Part shown: positions 28,398-36,850 of the stretch, piece after piece | How the letters are laid out: each line of letters begins with the position of its first letter | How positions within the stretch are numbered: position 1 is the first letter of the stretch | DNA from: Deltaproteobacteria bacterium | GTDB lineage: Bacteria > Desulfobacterota > Desulfobacteria > Desulfobacterales > ETH-SRB1 | Direction of reading: 5' to 3' | Assembly (NCBI GenBank): GCA_030272815.1 | Contig: JAJSZT010000004.1 | Span: forward strand, 51,205-115,204 | Length of the DNA stretch: 64,000 nt | Notes under the pieces: model-generated | Database searches by the model: none | What the model was told of the DNA's origin: nothing | Seen by the model: only the letters and a program-made list of their open reading frames with translations | Position numbers and translations under genes: made by a program

Positions 28398-29531
28398 ATG
28401 AAAGTACCATTACTAGATCTTAAGTTGCAGTATCAGACAATTAAAGAAGAAGTCATGAAAGTTGCCGAAGAGATTTTTGAGAGCCAGTATTTTATACTTG
28501 GTCCACGTGTCGAAGCCCTGGAAAAAGAGATAGCTGAATATTGCTCTTCAAAACATGCAGTCGGCGTCTCTTCAGGAACTGACGCTCTTCTTATTTCACT
28601 TATGGCTGCCGATATCGGACCTGAGGATAAAGTTATCACTTCAACTTATACTTTTTTTGCAACAGCAGGTTCAATAGCCCGAACCGGAGCAACTCCTGTT
28701 TTTGCGGATATTGATCCTGAAACTTATAATATCTCATCTAAAAGCATTTCCAGAGTGATGGATGGTATGACAGGAAAAGAAAGGAAAAAGATAAAAGCCA
28801 TAATCCCCGTCCATCTATATGGTCAATGTTGTGACATGGATTCTATCCTTGAGATAGCAGAGAAGTACAATCTTATTGTTATTGAAGATGCAGCACAGGC
28901 CATTGGTGCGGAATATAAGGGGAGGCGTGCGGGCTCAATGGGTGATTTCGGCTGTTTTTCTTTTTTTCCTTCAAAAAATCTCGGAGCCTTTGGAGATGGC
29001 GGAATTGTTACAACAAATTCAGATGAATTCTTTGATAAATTGCGCTTGCTAAGAGTTCACGGATCGCATTTAAAATATTATCATAACAAAGTAGGAGGAA
29101 ATTTCAGGCTGGATGCACTTCAGGCAGCCATTGTATCCATTAAGCTGAATTATCTTGACGGCTGGACTGAAGCGCGGCAGGCAAATGCGGATAAATATAG
29201 AGAACTTTTTATTGACGCAGGGTTGGATGATATTGTTAATCTTCCGACTGAAAAGGAAAACCGGCATATTTACAATCAGTTTGTAATAAGTTTGAAGGAA
29301 AAAAGAGACGATCTTAGAATGTTTTTAACTGATGCAGGCATAGGGACGGAGATTTACTATCCTGTTCCCATGCATCTCCAGGATTGCTTTTCAAATCTGA
29401 ATTACAGAAAAGGAGATTTTCCTGTAGGTGAATACGCTGCCTTACACACCTTAGCCCTTCCTGTATATCCTGAACTTTCATATGAGCAACAGACATATCT
29501 AGTTGAAAGGATAAAAGAATTCTATTCGTAA
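28398..29531 (+). CDS. DegT/DnrJ/EryC1/StrS-family sugar aminotransferase
   Basis: 377 residues of a PLP-dependent fold-type I sugar aminotransferase: VGVSSGTDALLISLMA near the cofactor phosphate, IEDAAQAIGAEYKGRRAGSMGD with the PLP-contact Asp, and the Schiff-base lysine in CFSFFPSKNLGAFGDGG. Such enzymes transfer an amino group from glutamate to a keto-sugar nucleotide, giving aminosugars for O-antigen or capsule. Adjacent manC suggests, but does not prove, a GDP- or dTDP-sugar substrate. It is downstream of guaB-dnaE-manC on the same strand. Confidence 0.9.
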   Translation: MKVPLLDLKLQYQTIKEEVMKVAEEIFESQYFILGPRVEALEKEIAEYCSSKHAVGVSSGTDALLISLMAADIGPEDKVITSTYTFFATAGSIARTGATPVFADIDPETYNISSKSISRVMDGMTGKERKKIKAIIPVHLYGQCCDMDSILEIAEKYNLIVIEDAAQAIGAEYKGRRAGSMGDFGCFSFFPSKNLGAFGDGGIVTTNSDEFFDKLRLLRVHGSHLKYYHNKVGGNFRLDALQAAIVSIKLNYLDGWTEARQANADKYRELFIDAGLDDIVNLPTEKENRHIYNQFVISLKEKRDDLRMFLTDAGIGTEIYYPVPMHLQDCFSNLNYRKGDFPVGEYAALHTLALPVYPELSYEQQTYLVERIKEFYS

Positions 29532-29858
29532 GAAGACATTTTCCATCCCCGGTGCCTGAATTATTTACGTTTCACGGTTTATGGTTTATGGTTTACGATT
29601 TTCATCATTTCAGTCGTTGCATAGTTCATTGAAGAAAGTGTGAACCGACAACCGTGAACCATTACTGTATTTGACACTGATTACAGATTGACAAGTTATA
29701 ATCAGGCTGTTAAAAATTAAGTAACTACTCAGGTTCACAGTTCCAGGGTTCACGGTTCAAGGTTAGAGAGCGATGAAAATTGAGCGTTTTTTTCTCGTTC
29801 CCATGCTCCAGCGTGGGAATGGATAATTTTTCCGAATCCTTATTATTCGATTAGACTG
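29532..29858. repeat. Intergenic dispersed repeats and a REP-like hairpin upstream of ptsH
   Basis: The 327-base gap contains several variants of the motif ACCGTGAACC/GGTTCACGGT (29570-29600, 29641-29662, 29731-29765), the same motif as upstream of guaB, and a hairpin at 29798-29819 (TTCCCATGC/GCGTGGGAA with a 4-base loop). I see no gene. Confidence 0.7.
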
Positions 29859-30134
29859 GTGACTGAACTTTCACGAGATGTTATTGTAATAAACGAACTC
29901 GGCCTTCATGCGAGGTCCGCTGCTAAGATTGCGGAGATCGCCAGGAAAGCAAATTATAACGTCTGGATAATTAAAGACACAAAAAAGGTGGATGCTTCAA
30001 GTATCCTTGATATCCTGACCCTTGAGTGTGCAAAAGGGTCTAAAATTACACTTAAGATCGATGATCAATCAGACCTTGAGATTTTAAACAATACTGTAAG
30101 GCAATTTGAGACAGGGTTTGGAGAATTAAGCTAA
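29859..30134 (+). CDS. ptsH: Phosphocarrier protein HPr
   Basis: 91 residues with the phosphorylated histidine His17 in NELGLHARSAAK and the regulatory-site region DASSILDILTLECAKGSKI. HPr takes phosphate from Enzyme I and passes it on to sugar-specific or regulatory EIIA proteins. The frame starts at a GTG. Two bases separate its stop from ptsI. No EII gene occurs in the window, so a regulatory PTS branch or distant transporters must use it. Confidence 0.93.
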   Translation: MTELSRDVIVINELGLHARSAAKIAEIARKANYNVWIIKDTKKVDASSILDILTLECAKGSKITLKIDDQSDLEILNNTVRQFETGFGELS

Positions 30135-30136
30135 AT

Positions 30137-31906
30137 ATGACAGATACTGGTTCCAGAGAGATTGTATTAACCGGAATAGATGCTTCTCCGGGCATTTGTA
30201 TAGGAAAGGCTTATCTAGTCGATATAGAAGGCGTGGACGTTGTAAAGAAGTATTTTATCAGCGAAGATGATGTGCAGGATGAGATAAAACGTTTCAAAAG
30301 CGCTGTGAATAAGGCAAAGCAGCAACTGCTTACAATTATAACTAATGCTCCTGAGGAATTGCGCGATCATACATATATACTTGAAACTCACAAAGTCCTG
30401 CTTAAAGACAAGATGTTATATGGCAAGACAATTGAAACAATTAAAAATGAAAAGGTAAATGCGGAGTGGGCTCTCAAAAAGGTAGTGTCAGACGTGAAAT
30501 CCATGTTTAAAAATATGTCTGACTCATATTTAAAAGAGCGCGCTACTGACATAGTATATGTGTCTGACCACATAATGAGAAATCTAGTCGGAGCAGAAAC
30601 AAAAAAAATTGCTGATATCGATAAACGGGTAATACTTGTCGCCAACGATCTTTCCCCGGCAGAGGCAAGCCAGATAAATCTTGAGCGGATAAAGGGATTT
30701 GTAACTGACCGGGGCGGAAAAGCATCTCATACAAGCATTATAGCCCGAACCCTTGAGATTCCTGCTGTCATGGGTCTGGGGAATGCTACTAATATCATTA
30801 AAAATGATGATTTAATTATTATTGATGGTACGGTCGGCACAGTAATTATTCATCCCACTGAAGAAACTCTTTTGGAGTCTGGAGTTCGTGGCGCCAAATA
30901 CGAAGAACTTAAAGCAGCTATTACCCGTGACAGCCATATTCAAGCCGAAACTGCCGATGGGTTCCAGTTAAAAGTTATGGGCAATATCGAGCTTCCTGAA
31001 GAAGTTGTATCAGTTATTGATTACGGCGGAGATGGAATTGGACTTTACAGAACAGAGTTCCAGTATTTGAGCAGCCCTAGTTTGCCGAATGAATATGAGC
31101 TTTTTGATAAATACAAGGATGTGGTCGAGGTAATTGCGCCGAAACCGGTAACTATCCGCACTCTCGACATAAACGGCGATAAAGCATTTAGTAATAATCC
31201 TGATTACGTGGAAGCCAATCCTGCTCTGGGCTTGCGAGCCATAAGGTATTGTCTGAAGAATCCCGATGTCTTCAGAACACAGCTCAGAGCCATATTAAGG
31301 GCTGCGGCTTTTGGCAATGTCAGGATTTTGATTCCCATGATATCGAGCTATGAGGAAGTTATTGAGACAAAAAGAATATTGGATGAAGTTGCTGATGCTC
31401 TGGACAAAGAAGGAACTCTCTTTAATAGAGATGTTGAATTAGGGATAATGATCGAAGTCCCTTCTGCCGTGATAATTGCGGATGTTTTAGCAGGAGAAGT
31501 AGATTTCTTCAGTTTAGGCACCAATGATCTTATCCAGTACTCACTGGCAATAGATAGAGGAAACAGACATGTAGCGCACCTTTATCATTCGCTTCATCCC
31601 GCTATTATACGCATGATAAAACGTGTTGCCGATGTTGTTAGAGACAAAGAGATAAAGCTATTCATGTGCGGTGAGATGGCTGCTGATCCTATTAACCTGC
31701 CTATACTTTTAGGCCTGGGTATAGATGAATTAAGCATGAACCCTCAGTCGATTCCTGCTGTAAAGAGTATGATAAGGGCACTTAAAGTTGAAGACGCCAG
31801 GGCCTTCATGAAAGATGTTTTTAAACAGAACACAGCCTCAGGAGTTGAGGAATTAGTAAGAGGAACATTCGGCAGCATTCTTTCTGCAAAGGTGTATGCG
31901 CGATAG
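30137..31906 (+). CDS. ptsI: Phosphoenolpyruvate-protein phosphotransferase (Enzyme I)
   Basis: 589 residues, slightly longer than the E. coli enzyme. The swivelling phosphohistidine domain shows GGKASHTSIIARTLEIPAVMG with His198; the PEP-binding barrel has LYRTEFQYL, the TIRTLDINGDK loop, GTNDLIQYSLAIDR and the CGEMAADP motif with the catalytic Cys. It autophosphorylates from PEP and phosphorylates HPr. It forms an operon with ptsH upstream and overlaps smpB by 11 bases. Confidence 0.95.
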   Translation: MTDTGSREIVLTGIDASPGICIGKAYLVDIEGVDVVKKYFISEDDVQDEIKRFKSAVNKAKQQLLTIITNAPEELRDHTYILETHKVLLKDKMLYGKTIETIKNEKVNAEWALKKVVSDVKSMFKNMSDSYLKERATDIVYVSDHIMRNLVGAETKKIADIDKRVILVANDLSPAEASQINLERIKGFVTDRGGKASHTSIIARTLEIPAVMGLGNATNIIKNDDLIIIDGTVGTVIIHPTEETLLESGVRGAKYEELKAAITRDSHIQAETADGFQLKVMGNIELPEEVVSVIDYGGDGIGLYRTEFQYLSSPSLPNEYELFDKYKDVVEVIAPKPVTIRTLDINGDKAFSNNPDYVEANPALGLRAIRYCLKNPDVFRTQLRAILRAAAFGNVRILIPMISSYEEVIETKRILDEVADALDKEGTLFNRDVELGIMIEVPSAVIIADVLAGEVDFFSLGTNDLIQYSLAIDRGNRHVAHLYHSLHPAIIRMIKRVADVVRDKEIKLFMCGEMAADPINLPILLGLGIDELSMNPQSIPAVKSMIRALKVEDARAFMKDVFKQNTASGVEELVRGTFGSILSAKVYAR

Positions 31907-32375
31907 AGGACGGCATTTGGGGATAGAGCACAAAAAAATTGTTACAGAAAATAGAAAGGCCAGATATAATTATTTTATAGAAGATACTTATGAGGCCGGC
32001 ATGGTCCTTGTGGGGACCGAAGTCAAATCCCTCAGAATCGGCCGTGTAAATCTTAAGGATTCATACGCAAAGATTAAAAACGGAGAGGTTTTTGTTTATC
32101 AGGTGCATATTGGGGCATATCCTTTTGCTCAAGAGAACAATCATGAGCCTTTGAGGCCTAGAAAACTGCTTTTGAACAAGCGTGAAATAAAAAAGTTGTA
32201 TGGTAAAGTAAATGAAATGGGTTACTCTCTGATTCCCTTAAGTATTTATTTTAAAAAAGGAAAAGCAAAAATGACACTTGCCCTTGCCAGGGGCAAGCGC
32301 AAGTATGATAAAAGAGAGACAATCAGAAGGCGCGATCAAAAAAGGGAACTAGACAGAGAAAAAAAGGAACATTGA
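31896..32375 (+). CDS. smpB: SsrA-binding protein SmpB
   Basis: 159 residues. The OB-fold body (NRKARYNYFIEDTYEAGMVLVGTEVKSLRIGRVNLKDSYA) and the basic C-terminal tail (RGKRKYDKRETIRRRDQKREL) are typical. It binds tmRNA and guides it to stalled ribosomes. The ATG at 31896 lies inside the end of ptsI. ssrA itself follows 258 bases downstream, a common arrangement. Confidence 0.96.
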   Translation: MRDRGRHLGIEHKKIVTENRKARYNYFIEDTYEAGMVLVGTEVKSLRIGRVNLKDSYAKIKNGEVFVYQVHIGAYPFAQENNHEPLRPRKLLLNKREIKKLYGKVNEMGYSLIPLSIYFKKGKAKMTLALARGKRKYDKRETIRRRDQKRELDREKKEH

Positions 32376-32522
32376 AATTAGAAATTAGAAATTTGGCCTT
32401 CATGCTTTTGTACTGTTTTTCCCAATTTCCAATTTTTATTTTAATCTCTCTCAAATTTCTACTTTCCAATTTCAAGTTTCAAGCCGTGAACGGCTACGAA
32501 TTTTTTTATCAACCTTTGGAAC

Positions 32523-32551
32523 TTGACATTAAGGCATTTATTCCTTATTAT
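32523..32551 (+). promoter_or_regulatory. Sigma-70-type promoter for ssrA
   Basis: A perfect TTGACA (32523-32528) is followed after 17 bases by TATTAT (32546-32551), about 80 bases before the mature tmRNA 5' end, leaving a leader to be trimmed. No other gene start is nearby. Confidence 0.65.
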
Positions 32552-32633
32552 TATATTATATGAAGTCCTTTAGAAAATGCTTTAGAGGTCTCATAATGTT
32601 CTTTTCAATATATCTGCAACATTTCCTCCCTAT

Positions 32634-32986
32634 GGGGGCGAAATGGCTTCGACGGAGATAACGAAGCTCTGGCTGCATACCGAGCTCCTGCCTGCTCGTA
32701 AAAAAGGTTGGGACTTAAATATAATCGCAGATGATTATAATTACGCTTTAGCCGCTTAGGCTAACGTCCTACTGGATTATTCCTGCGCATCCGGTAAGGG
32801 CGACGACTAGCAGGATAGCTTTTCCTGATTTCCTGTTTCAGGATTAGCGAAACTTAAACAGGATAGCCTTTCAAGCATCCGGCCTGGAGGAGACTTGAAC
32901 AGGCGAAAGCTAAAGTTCAGGCTAAGTATGTAGATGCCTGTGTGGAATATTTTCGGACGCGGGTTCGACTCCCGCCGCCTCCACCA
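32634..32986 (+). ncRNA. ssrA: Transfer-messenger RNA (tmRNA)
   Basis: The 5' end GGGGGCGAAATGGCTTCGACGG and the 3' end with TTCGACTCCCGCCGCCTCCACCA form the tRNA-like domain; GGGGGCG pairs with CGCCTCC in the acceptor stem with one G-U pair, and CCA is encoded. Length 353 nucleotides, one-piece form. The tag frame runs from GCA at 32727 to TAG at 32757-32759 and encodes ADDYNYALAA, similar to the E. coli tag ANDENYALAA. It rescues stalled ribosomes with SmpB. Its 3' end serves as integration site for the following cassette. Confidence 0.97.
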
Positions 32987-32989
32987 TTA
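32961..32989 (+). repeat. attL-like site: tmRNA 3' end, 29-bp direct repeat
   Basis: 29 bases from the T-arm through the CCA end plus TTA are repeated exactly at 35825-35853. tmRNA 3' ends are frequent integrase targets, so the pair marks the ends of an integrated element of 2.86 kb. Confidence 0.85.
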
Positions 32990-33285
32990 TTATCGTTTGT
33001 TTATTCTATGATTATAGGAGATTGGACATTATGCCAATTTCCTTTTTTCATCTTGGTGTAAATTTGGTGTAAAATTTTCAGATTTTTCGTCTTTGTCTGA
33101 CGTCTTGTCGGTCTCTTTTAAACTCGGATTGGCTATGGATTGCGTTGCCTTAGCAGCGCTTGATGTAAGGTTTCTAATTTCATAAGGTCGGGGTTTTAAA
33201 GGTTTTGCGTAGAGTAAAAAAAGTGGCGGGAAAAAATATAGACAAATTTTTTCTGCCATTTTGTTTGGTAAATGAGGGTAAAAAA

Positions 33286-33306
33286 CAGCGGTTCGCTGCG
33301 AATCAC
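33286..33306 (-). terminator. Rho-independent terminator of the restriction-modification operon
   Basis: On the minus strand CAGCG-aac-CGCTG is followed by a run of six T residues, starting about 20 bases after the endonuclease stop. A second hairpin (AATCAC/GTGATT, 33301-33317) lies just before it. Confidence 0.6.
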
Positions 33307-33319
33307 GTGCAGTGATTTG

Positions 33320-34033
33320 TTATGTGTTCTTCAATCTCTCAATTTCAGTTTTTATTTCTTCAATAATTTCTTTGTTTTTAATTACTTTTTTATCACCCAT
33401 CCGAGTTGAGAAAATTACAAAAACTTTTCCACCATATTTTTCTTCAAACTCCTGAAAACTTGCATTCATTCTTTCTGTGATTTTGTAATTACCAAAGTTT
33501 GCATTTGCCGTTAATGGTTTTATTTGAATTCCAAAGGCTTTGTCTTTAACTTTACCAAGATAATCAATATCGCCAGCGTGGTCTAATTCTGGGTCGCTCT
33601 CTTCAAATTCAATTTCAGGAAATATCTTAGCAAGTCCATCATTAATAACAGATTTTTCAAGTAAAAACCCATCATAAGTGCGAACAATCGTAACTTCATA
33701 GATATAATCTTTACAGTCTTGTAGCGTTAAGTCTTCAAATGCTGCTGTCCATTCAGGAATTACAACTTCGGTTATTTTTGCATATAACCTTTCGCCAAGT
33801 TCGTTCAATGTTTCTTTGGTTATTTTAACCTTTTCTTTTTTCTTGGTATATGCTTTTTCAAAATAGAATTTTTCCCATTCTTTAAGTGCTTTCGGCTGGC
33901 ATTCTCTAATTAATGCCATCACTGCATCAACTTTATTCGGCCTTGTAAGTTGATAAGTATTGCTTGCATAGTTTAATACTTTTTCCTTTTTGCCAAAAGG
34001 TTTTGCATATTTCTTAATTTCTTTCTTTGCCAT
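33320..34033 (-). CDS. MjaI-like type II restriction endonuclease
   Basis: 237 residues. The segment DHAGDIDYLGKVKDKAFGIQIKP contains a PD-(D/E)XK-like catalytic centre (Asp ... Gln-x-Lys). The opening (MAKKEIKKYAKPFGKKEKVLNYASNTYQLTRPNKVDAVM) and overall length resemble the MjaI family, whose prototype cuts CTAG; family and site are assigned from memory. The ATG overlaps the methyltransferase stop by one base (TAATG), so cutter is translated after the protector. Much more AT-rich than the housekeeping neighbours, pointing to horizontal acquisition. Confidence 0.78.
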   Translation of the reverse strand: MAKKEIKKYAKPFGKKEKVLNYASNTYQLTRPNKVDAVMALIRECQPKALKEWEKFYFEKAYTKKKEKVKITKETLNELGERLYAKITEVVIPEWTAAFEDLTLQDCKDYIYEVTIVRTYDGFLLEKSVINDGLAKIFPEIEFEESDPELDHAGDIDYLGKVKDKAFGIQIKPLTANANFGNYKITERMNASFQEFEEKYGGKVFVIFSTRMGDKKVIKNKEIIEEIKTEIERLKNT

Positions 34034-35331
34034 TATACTGTTTTCTTGTTTAAATATTTAATAAATCTCTCTTTATTCTTATAATCGAATAGCAAATCAA
34101 CATCTGCAAGATCATTTTTTATCAAGTGTGCGTTTAGGAAAGTTTTATTTTTCAAATATAAATAGACCATTAAATGATTATTCTCATCGTGTTTAATTTC
34201 ATCATATTTTAGAAAAACTTTTTGTCCTTTTGTTTTGAGTTGTAAAAACTCTACAGCTTTCCCGTTAGCTTCCTTTTTTTCTTTAACTCCAATTAGCCTA
34301 ATTATTAAGTCATTGTTTAATTTTATTAATTCAGGACTGATAACTTCTTTTACTGAAAAATATTCTTCTCTTGCTCCACTATCCTTATCTATTTTTGAGC
34401 CAAACTCTAATTTTTTCGGATCAATTTTTTTATCAAATGCGTGAAAATCCTTAAAAATGTATGGTAGATTTTGAATCTCTTCGGTAAAGTTAATGTCAAT
34501 ATTTACTTGTTTTATAAATTCATATTCTGTTCCCAGCAAGTCAGGTTGATTTACTTGCAATTTCTTTTCAATGATAGGAATAAAATCAGGGTTAATTTCA
34601 TATCCAACCGAATTTCTATTAAGATTTTTTGCCGCAAGTGTTGTTGTGCCACTTCCCATAAAGGGATCAAGAACGGTATCGCCTACAAAAGCAAACATTT
34701 TTATTAGTCGTCTTGGTAACTCTTCAGGAAACATTGCAACATGTCCGTTTTGTTTTGTGCCCCCAAAATTCCAATGTCCTGAAAAATATTCTTTCCATTC
34801 TTCTTTTGACATTTTTGATGCTTTTTTCATCTCTCTATCAGGTTTTATCGGCATCCCGAGTTTTTTAAATAGTAATATGAACTCGTAGTCTATTGAAATA
34901 ATACCATTTCTTGGGGTAGGAAAACTACCCATTATGGTTGCACCGCCAGTTGTATTAGTAGTTGTTTTCTTCTGCCAAATTATCGCTCCCATATAATCAA
35001 ACCCTATACTTTCGCAAAATTTGATTATTTCTGTTCTTATTGGAATTACTTTATACCTTCCATAATAAACTGAACGGGCAAATTGATCACCAATATTTAC
35101 ACAGAGTCTGCATCCGTTATCAAGGATACGATAACATTCACTCCAAACAAGATTTAAGTTATTTATATAATTCTCATAACTATCATTAAAACCGATTTGG
35201 TCATTTGTTCCATAATCTTTTAGTTGCCAATATGGTGGGGATGTAATCACAAGCTGGACAGACTTATCTTTTAATTCTCCCATATGACGACTATCACCTG
35301 TAATTATCCGATGTTTTGTTGAAAAATTCAT
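34033..35331 (-). CDS. Site-specific DNA methyltransferase (beta class, probable N4-cytosine type)
   Basis: 432 residues. Motif IV TSPPYWQLKDYG (30-41) precedes motif I DPFMGSGTTTLAAKNLNRNSVGYEINP, the permuted order of beta-class amino-methyltransferases; a SPPY tetrad favours N4-methylcytosine although N6-adenine cannot be excluded. A C-terminal extension of about 190 residues is probably the target-recognition part. It should protect the host from the endonuclease encoded immediately downstream. It lies in the tmRNA-bounded cassette. Confidence 0.9.
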   Translation of the reverse strand: MNFSTKHRIITGDSRHMGELKDKSVQLVITSPPYWQLKDYGTNDQIGFNDSYENYINNLNLVWSECYRILDNGCRLCVNIGDQFARSVYYGRYKVIPIRTEIIKFCESIGFDYMGAIIWQKKTTTNTTGGATIMGSFPTPRNGIISIDYEFILLFKKLGMPIKPDREMKKASKMSKEEWKEYFSGHWNFGGTKQNGHVAMFPEELPRRLIKMFAFVGDTVLDPFMGSGTTTLAAKNLNRNSVGYEINPDFIPIIEKKLQVNQPDLLGTEYEFIKQVNIDINFTEEIQNLPYIFKDFHAFDKKIDPKKLEFGSKIDKDSGAREEYFSVKEVISPELIKLNNDLIIRLIGVKEKKEANGKAVEFLQLKTKGQKVFLKYDEIKHDENNHLMVYLYLKNKTFLNAHLIKNDLADVDLLFDYKNKERFIKYLNKKTV

Positions 35332-35555
35332 TTTTATCTTTTAACCTTTTATTTTCGACACATAACTAGTTATTATATAGTTTCTGCTTAACTATCAAAT
35401 TGATAAATATTTAACAAGTAACATTATGATTTTTCGTGTTTTTCTAACTGTATAATTATAATTTTGTAAGGTTATGCGGATAGGGAAATAACATCACTCA
35501 AAAAAGAAAATATTAAATCGGTTAATATTTAAAATTTATTTCTTAAAATATAAAT

Positions 35556-35723
35556 TTAAAAAAACATTTGACGTTCAATTTCTATAAAACAATTATAACA
35601 TAAAGGTTCTAAAGAATCATCTGTATAATAGCGGGAATCATTATCTTCAGGAATTTCCTTTTTACATTCAACACAAATTTCAACTTCCATTTTACTTAAT
35701 CGCATATTGGTTTCTATTGGCAT
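35556..35723 (-). CDS. Small zinc-ribbon protein of the restriction-modification cassette
   Basis: A 55-residue frame from an ATG with AAAGGGAG upstream. The product has two CXXC knuckles (ICVECKKE and PLCYNCFIE) about 30 residues apart, the pattern of a zinc ribbon. It is first in the same-strand gene order ahead of the methyltransferase, separated by an AT-rich gap of 224 bases, so it might be a C-protein-like regulator or an unrelated cargo gene. No HTH is visible. Confidence 0.6.
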   Translation of the reverse strand: MPIETNMRLSKMEVEICVECKKEIPEDNDSRYYTDDSLEPLCYNCFIEIERQMFF

Positions 35724-35824
35724 TTTAATCTCCCTTTAACGTTTAAATTTATTTGTGGTATCCCACATGTAGCCCCCTTAAAAAATAAAACCCCGATATT
35801 ATAATAAATAATATCAGGGTCATC

Positions 35825-35853
35825 GGGTTCGACTCCCGCCGCCTCCACCATTA
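35825..35853 (+). repeat. attR-like site: duplicated tmRNA 3' end
   Basis: Exact 29-base copy of 32961-32989 in the same orientation. The rest of ssrA is absent here, so it is not a functional RNA gene. Confidence 0.85.
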
Positions 35854-35905
35854 ATATTTTTAAATTTCAATACATTAGCCTTTTTGTTTGAGGTGTTTTG
35901 GTTGG

Positions 35906-36094
35906 TCACTGGTTGGTCAGTTCATGAAGCAGTTTGAAACATTGGACTGCCATTTTATGATCACCTTGGTCAGTTAATTTGGAACTGTCTTCAAGGTAAT
36001 CGCTTATTTCATCAAACCAAGCATCGGTTTCCTCTGGGATGTGTGAAAAATTTTTAGAGTTGATGTCAAAAGGTGCGTAATAGTGACCGGCCAT
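35906..36094 (-). CDS. Small hypothetical protein, probably a fragment
   Basis: 62 residues, acidic (MAGHYYAPFDINSKNFSHIP ... LTDQGDHKMAVQCFKLLHELTNQ). The text looks like an internal helical-repeat segment of a larger protein, and it lacks a normal C-terminus, so I suspect a gene fragment. It is divergent from the next small frame with overlapping start codons. Confidence 0.35.
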   Translation of the reverse strand: MAGHYYAPFDINSKNFSHIPEETDAWFDEISDYLEDSSKLTDQGDHKMAVQCFKLLHELTNQ

Positions 36095-36269
36095 GACAAT
36101 TCAAACCCTGATTCATTCCCACATTTGGACGGGTTTAGAGGCAGAATATCGATTGACCCTGGCGCGACAACAGGAGTTGATTGAACAAAAAAGACTTCAA
36201 GAGGAAAGCACTCTGGTGACAAACTTCCGTTATGCTGATCTGGAAATCAACACTATCGAGGGAGTGTAA
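36093..36269 (+). CDS. Small hypothetical protein
   Basis: 58-residue frame (MTIQTLIHSHIWTGLEAEYR ... ADLEINTIEGV), mostly helical. I do not recognise it and there is no strong ribosome-binding site; it may be a remnant next to the integrated cassette. Confidence 0.25.
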   Translation: MTIQTLIHSHIWTGLEAEYRLTLARQQELIEQKRLQEESTLVTNFRYADLEINTIEGV

Positions 36270-36850
36270 ACTTTGGAAGGATGTTTTACCAGGAGGCCGT
36301 CTTTAACTAAATTTAGCATATACAAGATATTGTGGCGATAAAAAAATCGATTGAGCTGTAATTATCCTGCTGAGATGTTGATATGTTATGAATATTACAA
36401 CATATTGATATGATAATTTATTTAAGATATTGGCAAGATATCTGAATTAAGGAAAGCAAGGCTTTCGATTACCAGATATATCCTGGAATTTTCGTAGATT
36501 AAGTATTTGGCAAGTATCTGAAACCTAATAAAAAACGATTTTATTGACTTTAAGCACATTTTGCTATTCAAATACGTAAAGATTTTTCCTTCTACCCATT
36601 AACATCTATTCAGGAGGTTGCCCCATGGAGAAATATCTCAAAATGTGCATGCCTCTCTCCTGACAGGATGATATCTATCTGTTGGGAGCCTAATTATCTC
36701 ATCAAAGCAAAATCCATCGTGAGAAGGTGGAGAAAGCGGCGGTTTTAGGGGTTCTATTCTAATCGAAGGGGTGATAAGTCTTACACTGGACATGGATATG
36801 AATAGTTAAGAAATTTATCCACAAATATTTAACTTAAGAAAGGAGGAAAT
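36270..36850. other. Intergenic region upstream of the secreted hydrolase
   Basis: 580 AT-rich bases without a recognisable gene. A 12-codon frame with an AGGAGG site (start 36625, MEKYLKMCMPLS) is present and could be a leader peptide, but nothing supports its use. No clear promoter was chosen. Confidence 0.4.

Noticed and set aside
33029..33259. Possible 76-residue minus-strand protein just after ssrA
   Set aside because: No recognisable domain, no clear ribosome-binding site, low-complexity C-terminus; I looked for an integrase C-terminus and could not support it.
33286..33318. attC-like integron recombination site downstream of the endonuclease
   Set aside because: The paired arms are explained by a terminator hairpin plus T-run; attC consensus ends are not seen and no integron integrase is present.
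35825..35853. tRNA-like sequence with CCA
   Set aside because: It is an exact 29-base duplicate of the tmRNA 3' end without any 5' half, so an attachment-site copy and not an RNA gene.
36625..36663. 12-codon leader peptide or riboswitch upstream of the secreted hydrolase
   Set aside because: A good ribosome-binding site exists but no terminator/antiterminator pair or known riboswitch motif was found.
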